Part shown: positions 5,681 to 9,742 of the stretch, one piece after another
Layout of the letters: each line of letters opens with the position of its first letter
How positions within the stretch are numbered: the stretch's first letter is position 1
Source of the DNA: CAZWUW01 sp964636895
GTDB lineage: Bacteria; Bacillota; Thermincolia; Thermincolales; CAZWUW01
Direction of reading: 5' to 3'
Length of the DNA: 9,742 bases
Assembly: GCA_964636895.1 (NCBI GenBank)
Contig: CAZWUW010000095.1
Location: forward strand, 1 to 9,742
Notes under the pieces: model-generated
Seen by the model: only the letters and a program-made list of their open reading frames with translations
Told to the model about the DNA's origin: nothing
Database searches by the model: none
Position numbers and translations under genes: made by a program

Positions 5681-6499
5681 ATGCCGATCATCGAAGCCAG
5701 GGGCTTAACCAAAGAATTCAAACTGTTCCAGCGTCGGGAAGGGGTACGGGGGGCATTTAAAGACCTGTTCCACCGGGAATACCAGACCTTGCGGGCAGTA
5801 GGCGGAATAGATTTTTTTGTCGAAGAAGGGGAAATGGTGGGCTATATCGGTGCCAACGGAGCCGGTAAGTCTACTACCATCAAAATGCTCACCGGCATTC
5901 TGGTGCCCACTGCCGGGGAAATCAAGGTTAACGGCTATGTGCCGCATAAGGACCGGGAGCACTACACCCGCAATATTGGCGTGGTTTTTGGCCAGCGTAG
6001 CCAGCTTTGGTGGGATATTGCCGTGATTGAGTCATTTAAGCTGCTGCGCCGGATTTATCGGGTTTCTGAAAAAGATTTCCAGGCCAGGTTGGGGCTGTTT
6101 AACGATATCCTTAGCCTGAGCGATTTTCTGCACTTGCCGGTACGCAAGCTGAGCCTTGGCCAAAAAATGCGCTGTGAGCTTGCAGCCGCCTTGCTACATA
6201 ACCCCAGCCTGCTATTTCTTGATGAGCCGACCATCGGTCTGGATGTTTTAGCCAAGGCAAAAATCAGGGAATTTCTCAAGGATATCAACCAGGAATTTCG
6301 CACCACAGTTATCCTCACCACCCACGACCTGGGTGATATTGAGGCTTTGTGCCCCAGGGTAGCAATAATTGACAAAGGCCGGATGCTATTTGACAACACC
6401 GTAGAAAACCTCTTTAATCAATGGGGTCATGACGATTTGGAGAAAATTATCCGCCGCATTTACGAAGGGCACCGTCCGACAGGGGAGGCGGGGGCATGA
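5681..6499 (+). CDS. ABC-2 type exporter ATP-binding protein (COG4586-like)
   Basis: This 272-residue cytoplasmic ATPase powers a two-permease exporter. Visible motifs are Walker A GANGAGKS (57-64), the Q-loop region VVFGQRSQLWW (101-111), ABC signature LSLGQ (157-161), Walker B LLFLDE (177-182), the D-loop IGLD (185-188) and the switch histidine H215. The N-terminal insertion with FKDLFHREYQ (26-35) and the GQRSQLWWD block are typical of the COG4586 family, which pairs with COG4587 and COG3694 permeases. GGAGG at 5667-5671 supports the ATG start. The stop overlaps the start of the next gene as ATGA (6496-6499), implying translational coupling. The exported substrate of this family is not established, so none is given. 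Confidence 0.93.
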   Translation: MPIIEARGLTKEFKLFQRREGVRGAFKDLFHREYQTLRAVGGIDFFVEEGEMVGYIGANGAGKSTTIKMLTGILVPTAGEIKVNGYVPHKDREHYTRNIGVVFGQRSQLWWDIAVIESFKLLRRIYRVSEKDFQARLGLFNDILSLSDFLHLPVRKLSLGQKMRCELAAALLHNPSLLFLDEPTIGLDVLAKAKIREFLKDINQEFRTTVILTTHDLGDIEALCPRVAIIDKGRMLFDNTVENLFNQWGHDDLEKIIRRIYEGHRPTGEAGA

Positions 6500-7299
6500 A
6501 GGATAAAATCATGCTATATATAGACCTGGTTCGCCTGGAGTTCATAAATAATCTGGCCTACCGCTCATCATATGTTACAGGCATCTTTAACTATTCCATC
6601 CAGATAGGGGCTTATTATTTTCTCTGGGATGCTGTTTATACCGGCCGCAAGGCATTGGGCGGCCTGACTAAGGAACAGATGCTAACCTATGTAATCATTG
6701 CCTGGGTGGTGCGCTCTTTCTATTTCACTAACCTGGACCGGCGCATTGCAGAAGAAATTAAACAGGGCAAAATCGCCCTGGAATTAATCCGGCCCTACAA
6801 TTATCAACTAGTTAAATATTCCCGGGCCTTCGGTGAGGCGTTTTTTCGGCTATTGTTTTTCGCCGTCCCCAGCGGAGTGGCGATTTACCTGCTCCGCCCC
6901 TTTGGTCTGCCGCCAGACCCGGCAACTGCCCTATGTTTTTTGACGGCTGTGCTGTTGAGCTTTTTTATCAATGCCCAACTCAGCATGATTGCCGGCATGT
7001 TTGCTTTTTTCACCCAGAGCGTGAGCGGCATTTACCGTGCCAAAAGAGTAGTCATGGACCTCTTTTCAGGGCTATTACTACCCATCAGCTTTTACCCCGA
7101 ATGGGTCCAGGAGATTATCAAACTGATGCCATTTCAGGCGGTTAGTTTTTTGCCGAACTATATTTACCTGGGTAAAATCAGGGGTGCGGCGGCGCTAGAA
7201 GTATTATTGCTGCAGTTATTCTGGATAGTCGTGCTCTATGCCGTAGCTGCCCTTTTCTGGCGTTATGCGGTGCGCAATGTAGTGGTGCAGGGGGGATGA
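6496..7299 (+). CDS. ABC-2 family permease, first subunit (COG4587/COG3694, DUF990-like)
   Basis: The 267-residue protein has about six hydrophobic segments (roughly 20-45, 60-77, 114-134, 143-172, 185-205 and 235-258), as expected for an ABC-2 permease half. The short cytoplasmic stretch with NLDRRIAEEIKQGKIALELIRPYNYQ between segments 2 and 3 matches the coupling region of this family (R-x-x-E-x-I-x-x-G-x-I...L-x-R-P). It would form the membrane channel with the next gene, driven by the preceding ATPase. It begins within the ATPase stop codon and overlaps the next start by ATGA, so the three genes are made together. Confidence 0.85.
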   Translation: MKDKIMLYIDLVRLEFINNLAYRSSYVTGIFNYSIQIGAYYFLWDAVYTGRKALGGLTKEQMLTYVIIAWVVRSFYFTNLDRRIAEEIKQGKIALELIRPYNYQLVKYSRAFGEAFFRLLFFAVPSGVAIYLLRPFGLPPDPATALCFLTAVLLSFFINAQLSMIAGMFAFFTQSVSGIYRAKRVVMDLFSGLLLPISFYPEWVQEIIKLMPFQAVSFLPNYIYLGKIRGAAALEVLLLQLFWIVVLYAVAALFWRYAVRNVVVQGG

Positions 7300-8093
7300 C
7301 GGTGAGACATTACGTCGCGATTTTTTTAAACTACGCAGCACAATATATGAAAACCAAGATGGCTTACCGCGCTGATTTTTTTGTCTATGTGTTTTCGGAG
7401 TTCTTGCAGCAGTCGGTAAACCTGATTTTTATTCTGGTGTTATTTACCAAGATAAAGGCCATCAAAGGCTGGGACCGTGAGGAAATGCTGTTTATCTACG
7501 GCTTTTTTCTGATTCCCTTTGCATTTTACAGTGGACTTTTCAATCATCTCTTCGATGTGCCGGAAAAATACGTGCTGCAGGGGGAACTGGACCGGGTGCT
7601 GACCAGGCCGTTAAACAGCCTGTTTCAGGTAGTGGTGGAGACCATGAATCTGGAGCTGATGCTGGGTGCAATTCCGGGGTTAGCTATCATGTTTTATAGC
7701 GCCGGGGAACTCGGTCTGACCTTCTCCTGGTGGGACCTGCCCCTGGCCATAGTGCTCATTATCGGGGCGGTGCTGATTTATGGCGGGGTGTATACCCTGC
7801 TCGCCAGTCTGGGGTTCTGGTTCGAAGGCAATATGGGTCTGATGCCTATGGTTTATAACCTGTCCCAGTATGGCCGGTATCCGACCAATGTTTATCGGGG
7901 CATCGTCAGGCTGATTCTGACCTGGATCCTGCCTTTTGCCTTTGTGGGCTTTTACCCGGCGGCCCTCTTGATGCACCGCTGGGAATACTGGCCCTATGCA
8001 GCACTTACCCCAGTGATTGGTGTAGTATTTTTTGCCCTAGCTTACTTCGTCTGGAACCGTGGCATCCGCGTCTACCGCGGCACCGGGAGCTGA
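7296..8093 (+). CDS. ABC-2 family permease, second subunit (COG3694/COG4587, DUF990-like)
   Basis: The 265-residue membrane protein again has about six hydrophobic segments and the same coupling-loop pattern, VLQGELDRVLTRPLNSLFQ (about 92-110), as its upstream partner, so the two are distant paralogues forming a heterodimer. The late segment with RYPTNVYRGIVRLILTWILP (193-212) is the conserved C-terminal block of this family. The start is taken as the ATG overlapping the previous stop (7296-7298); a GTG at 7302 is possible. No clear terminator follows before the toxin-antitoxin promoter at 8107. Confidence 0.85.
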   Translation: MTVRHYVAIFLNYAAQYMKTKMAYRADFFVYVFSEFLQQSVNLIFILVLFTKIKAIKGWDREEMLFIYGFFLIPFAFYSGLFNHLFDVPEKYVLQGELDRVLTRPLNSLFQVVVETMNLELMLGAIPGLAIMFYSAGELGLTFSWWDLPLAIVLIIGAVLIYGGVYTLLASLGFWFEGNMGLMPMVYNLSQYGRYPTNVYRGIVRLILTWILPFAFVGFYPAALLMHRWEYWPYAALTPVIGVVFFALAYFVWNRGIRVYRGTGS

Positions 8094-8106
8094 GGTATAA
8101 ATCTTT

Positions 8107-8135
8107 TTGACATGCAAAAATGATTGTAGTAAGAT
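8107..8135 (+). promoter_or_regulatory. Promoter of the toxin-antitoxin module, TTGACA-17-TAAGAT
   Basis: A perfect -35 TTGACA (8107-8112) and -10 TAAGAT (8130-8135) are separated by 17 bases. It lies just after the ABC operon and 50 bases before the antitoxin GTG start, so the module is independently transcribed. Confidence 0.7.
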
Positions 8136-8138
8136 AAG

Positions 8139-8153
8139 GGCACAATAAGTGCC
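8139..8153 (+). promoter_or_regulatory. Inverted repeat GGCAC-AATAA-GTGCC, candidate autoregulatory operator
   Basis: Perfect 5-base arms (8139-8143 and 8149-8153) around a 5-base centre lie immediately after the -10 box, at the expected transcription start. Antitoxins of the Phd/YefM kind usually repress their own promoter, and this is the best palindrome available for that. It does not match the known TGTACA-type YefM site. Confidence 0.45.
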
Positions 8154-8185
8154 AAATAATGCTATGATATATTGGGGGTGTTTTT

Positions 8186-8479
8186 GTGAATATTAAACCG
8201 TCTGCGGCGATTCGAAAAAACTATAACGAAATAGCGACCCTGTGCAAGGAATCAGGTGAACCGGTCTATTTGACTAAAAATGGCGAAGGTGATTTGGTCG
8301 TGATGGATATTAATACCTTTGCCCGCCGGGAAAGTATGTTGCGCCTTAGAGAAACCCTTGTTGAAGTAGAAGAAGACAGGCTGGCAGGGAAGAGTGGCTT
8401 TACTATTGATGAGATAGATGAAATGATGCAAAAGATCATTCGGGAGGCTATCGATGGGAAGCATAAAAAAAATATATAA
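8186..8479 (+). CDS. Phd/YefM-family antitoxin
   Basis: This 97-residue protein starts at GTG (8186), with GGGGGTG at 8174-8180 as ribosome binding site. The N-terminus MNIKPSAAIRKNYNEIATLCKESGEPVYLTKNGEGDLVVMDI has the Phd/YefM DNA-binding fold pattern (S-x-x-x-R-x-x-[YF]-x-x-[IL]...P-[VI]-x-[IL]-T-[KR]-N-G...V-[VL]-[MV]). The C-terminal half is charged and helical, as expected for the segment that wraps and neutralises the toxin. The frame overlaps the toxin gene by 26 bases, which is typical of such pairs. Confidence 0.9.
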   Translation: MNIKPSAAIRKNYNEIATLCKESGEPVYLTKNGEGDLVVMDINTFARRESMLRLRETLVEVEEDRLAGKSGFTIDEIDEMMQKIIREAIDGKHKKNI

Positions 8480-8771
8480 GGTTATTGTCTCTGCCAGGGC
8501 CACGGATATGCTCATACAACATGTGCGATTTTTGGCCCTGATAAGTTTGCCGGCCGCTAAGAAACTCAGGGTAGAAATTGTAGAGGCAGTAAAATCATTA
8601 GAAATTTATCCGGAGCGAAATGCGCGGCTGTCGGACCCCATGTTATCGATAGATAAATATCGCAAGATGGTAATCAACAAGCGGTATTTGCTCATTTATC
8701 AGATAAAGGCTGATGTGGCACATGTTGAATACATTTTAGACTGTAGCCAGGATTATAACTGGCTAATTTGA
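8454..8771 (+). CDS. RelE/ParE-family toxin
   Basis: The 105-residue product has the compact basic RelE/ParE fold pattern: an N-terminal strand KVIVSARATDML (9-20), a helix pair rich in Lys/Glu (34-50), then YRKMVINKRYLLIYQI (69-84) and the terminal VEYILDCSQDYNWLI (91-105). Relatives act either as ribosome-dependent mRNA endonucleases (RelE) or gyrase poisons (ParE); which applies cannot be decided from the sequence. The last motif is usually written D-C-R-Q-D-Y in this group, and here the Arg appears as Ser98, which could affect activity. GGGAGG lies a few bases before the ATG, inside the antitoxin gene, so translation is coupled. Confidence 0.88.
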   Translation: MGSIKKIYKVIVSARATDMLIQHVRFLALISLPAAKKLRVEIVEAVKSLEIYPERNARLSDPMLSIDKYRKMVINKRYLLIYQIKADVAHVEYILDCSQDYNWLI

Positions 8772-8785
8772 CATAGGAGGTCAAT

Positions 8786-9235
8786 ATGTCCATTTATCAT
8801 TACATATTAATCGCGGCTTCGGTTGGGGTTGCTGTTGGTCTGCAGGCTGTCATTAACAGTAATTTGAATAAAGTAGCGGATTTGACCTTAACCACGCTGG
8901 TAGTAAACATTGTAGCATTGCTGGTAGTGTTGCCGGTTTACCTGATTTTCAGCCGCCAGAGCTTTAGCGTGCTTAAAGAAGCGGATACGTATTCCTTGGT
9001 TGGCGGGGTATTGGGCGTATTCATCGTCATGGGCAGCACCTTTCTGATCCCCCGTCTAGGGGTGACCATCGCCTCTAGCATCATCATCGTCAGCCAACTC
9101 GCTTTTGCCATGTTGGTAGACCACTTCGGCCTACTTGGCATCCGGCCAGCCCCAATAGGCTTCTCAAAGCTCGCCGGTTTGGCCCTGATGATTGCCGGCA
9201 TTTACATGTTTTTCGGTAAAACCTCAGCTTCATGA
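8786..9235 (+). CDS. Small DMT-superfamily membrane protein (YdcZ/DUF606-like)
   Basis: The 149-residue protein has five hydrophobic segments: about 4-24, 36-57, 68-90, 93-112 and 126-145. This matches YdcZ (DUF606) members of the drug/metabolite transporter superfamily, half-size carriers thought to act as dimers. The first helix VGVAVGLQAVINSNL (14-28) and TSFLIPRLG-like segment STFLIPRLGVT (about 82-92) are typical of the family. The substrate is unknown. AGGAGG at 8776-8781 gives a strong ribosome binding site, and it starts only 14 bases after the toxin stop, so it may be cotranscribed with the toxin-antitoxin pair although no functional link is expected. Confidence 0.85.
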   Translation: MSIYHYILIAASVGVAVGLQAVINSNLNKVADLTLTTLVVNIVALLVVLPVYLIFSRQSFSVLKEADTYSLVGGVLGVFIVMGSTFLIPRLGVTIASSIIIVSQLAFAMLVDHFGLLGIRPAPIGFSKLAGLALMIAGIYMFFGKTSAS

Positions 9236-9282
9236 TGAGATACCTAAAAAAGGTGTTACCCTTGCGGAGCGTAATAACAAAA

Positions 9283-9320
9283 AAGGGCGTACGAAATTAA
9301 AGTTTCGTTACTCCCCCTCT
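9283..9320 (-). repeat. Degenerate inverted copy of the palindromic element at 5376-5421
   Basis: Read on the minus strand this stretch gives AGAGGGGGA, then GTAACGAAACTTTAA (9297-9311, identical to 5384-5398), then TTTCGTACGCCCTTT, closely tracking the order of the 5376-5421 element. The arms are imperfect here: ACGAAA (9291-9296) and TTTCGT (9303-9308) pair around TTAAAG, with only partial pairing outside. The T-rich side faces the minus strand, yet both neighbours are + genes, so it is not positioned as their terminator. This fits a dispersed repeat better than a working terminator. Confidence 0.7.
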
Positions 9321-9387
9321 AGCTTTAACACTTAAGGATAACATTTGTCCTCCAGGGAAAATATATACTTGAATGAAAATACATCCC

Positions 9388-9392
9388 GGAGG
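9388..9392 (+). promoter_or_regulatory. Ribosome binding site of adhE
   Basis: GGAGG lies 8 bases before the ATG at 9401 and decides the start of the partial adhE frame. Upstream (9236-9387) I see only the repeat copy and a weak TATACT at about 9364; no convincing promoter or Rex-type operator. Confidence 0.7.
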
Positions 9393-9400
9393 TTATAGCA

Positions 9401-9742
9401 ATGGAAACGCAGGATAAAACACAGAATAAACCCCAAAAGCTTCAGGAGGAATACCGGCAGTCGGTGGATAAGCTGGTGCTGAACGCCAGGAGGGCCCAGG
9501 AAGAGTTTTTGCATTACAATCAGGAACAGGTGGACGCCATCGTTAAGGCCATGGCCCTGGCCGGGCTGGACCGGCATATGGAGCTAGCTAGAATGGCCGT
9601 GGAGGAAACGGGGCGGGGCGTTTACGAGGATAAGGTGACTAAGAACATGTTCGCCACCGAATCCGTGTATCATAGCATCAAATACGATAAAACAGTTGGC
9701 ATTATCAGTGAAAACGAGGAAGAGGACTATATGGAAGTGGCG
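9401..9742 (+). CDS. adhE: Bifunctional acetaldehyde-CoA/alcohol dehydrogenase, N-terminal part (3' partial)
   Basis: The first 114 codons are present and run off the window. The frame carries the start of the AdhE acetaldehyde dehydrogenase domain: VDKLVLNARRAQEEF at about 19-33, EQVDAIVKAMALAGLDRHME, then the family hallmark ARMAVEETGRGVYEDKVTKN, and SVYHSIKYDKTVGII near 93-107. AdhE turns acetyl-CoA into acetaldehyde and then ethanol in the cytoplasm, consuming two NADH, and in some anaerobes runs in reverse. A stand-alone acetaldehyde dehydrogenase remains possible because the alcohol dehydrogenase half and the catalytic cysteine lie outside the window. Compared with many AdhE proteins there is a short charged N-terminal extension of about 15 residues. 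Confidence 0.85.
   Translation, partial: METQDKTQNKPQKLQEEYRQSVDKLVLNARRAQEEFLHYNQEQVDAIVKAMALAGLDRHMELARMAVEETGRGVYEDKVTKNMFATESVYHSIKYDKTVGIISENEEEDYMEVA

Noticed and set aside
9236..9400. A Rex-type redox operator upstream of adhE
   Set aside because: Fermentative adhE genes are often Rex-controlled, but I found no TTGTGA...TCACAA-like palindrome in this gap.
9332..9577. Minus-strand 81-codon frame over the adhE start
   Set aside because: It lies opposite clear AdhE coding sequence and has no features of its own.
1..9742. CRISPR array, tRNA or rRNA gene, cobalamin riboswitch, transposase
   Set aside because: I saw no regularly spaced direct repeats, no cloverleaf or rRNA-like stretches, no B12-box-like sequence, and no transposase-like frame on either strand.

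Overview
This window looks like the chromosome of an anaerobic, Gram-positive-type Firmicute, plausibly a Peptococcaceae relative of Desulfotomaculum or Pelotomaculum. The reasons are strong GGAGG ribosome binding sites, mid-range GC, a corrinoid methyltransferase operon of the acetogen or sulfate-reducer kind, an AdhE start and a Phd/RelE-type toxin-antitoxin pair. The genus is inferred from overall character only. Every gene I accept is on the + strand.

Region 1 (1-5007) is a one-carbon (methyl transfer) cluster. It holds the tail of a probable corrinoid protein, a 2Fe-2S/ASKHA reductive activator of corrinoid proteins (RACo type), an MtrH-family methyltransferase, a UroD/MtaA-family zinc methyltransferase and, after a 131-base gap with a GC-rich palindrome, a short QueG-like double 4Fe-4S protein. 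Together they would move a methyl group from an unknown methylated substrate onto the corrinoid cobalt and then to a pterin such as tetrahydrofolate. RACo, and possibly the QueG-like protein, would rescue corrinoid oxidised to Co(II). The methyl donor cannot be read from the sequence.

Region 2 (5008-5680) has no intact gene but is full of structure. It contains a near-consensus promoter whose -10 sits inside an inverted repeat, an intrinsic terminator only about 20 bases past the expected start, the remains of a flavodoxin-like gene, a perfect 15-bp-stem palindrome, and a Fic-family gene reduced by internal deletion to its two ends. I read it as a gene graveyard with a possible short RNA.

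Region 3 (5681-8093) is a three-gene ABC-2 exporter operon: one ATPase and two permeases, each overlapping the next by ATGA. Region 4 (8094-8771) is a toxin-antitoxin module with its own promoter and a candidate operator. Region 5 (8786-9235) encodes a small five-helix YdcZ-type DMT membrane protein. The following gap (9236-9400) holds a second, inverted and degenerate copy of the palindrome from region 2. The window ends inside the start of adhE, the bifunctional acetaldehyde/alcohol dehydrogenase.

The observations most worth a second look are the QueG-like protein attached to the methyltransferase cluster, the promoter/operator/terminator unit at 5033-5136, the internally deleted Fic gene, and the shared palindromic element at 5376-5421 and about 9283-9320.
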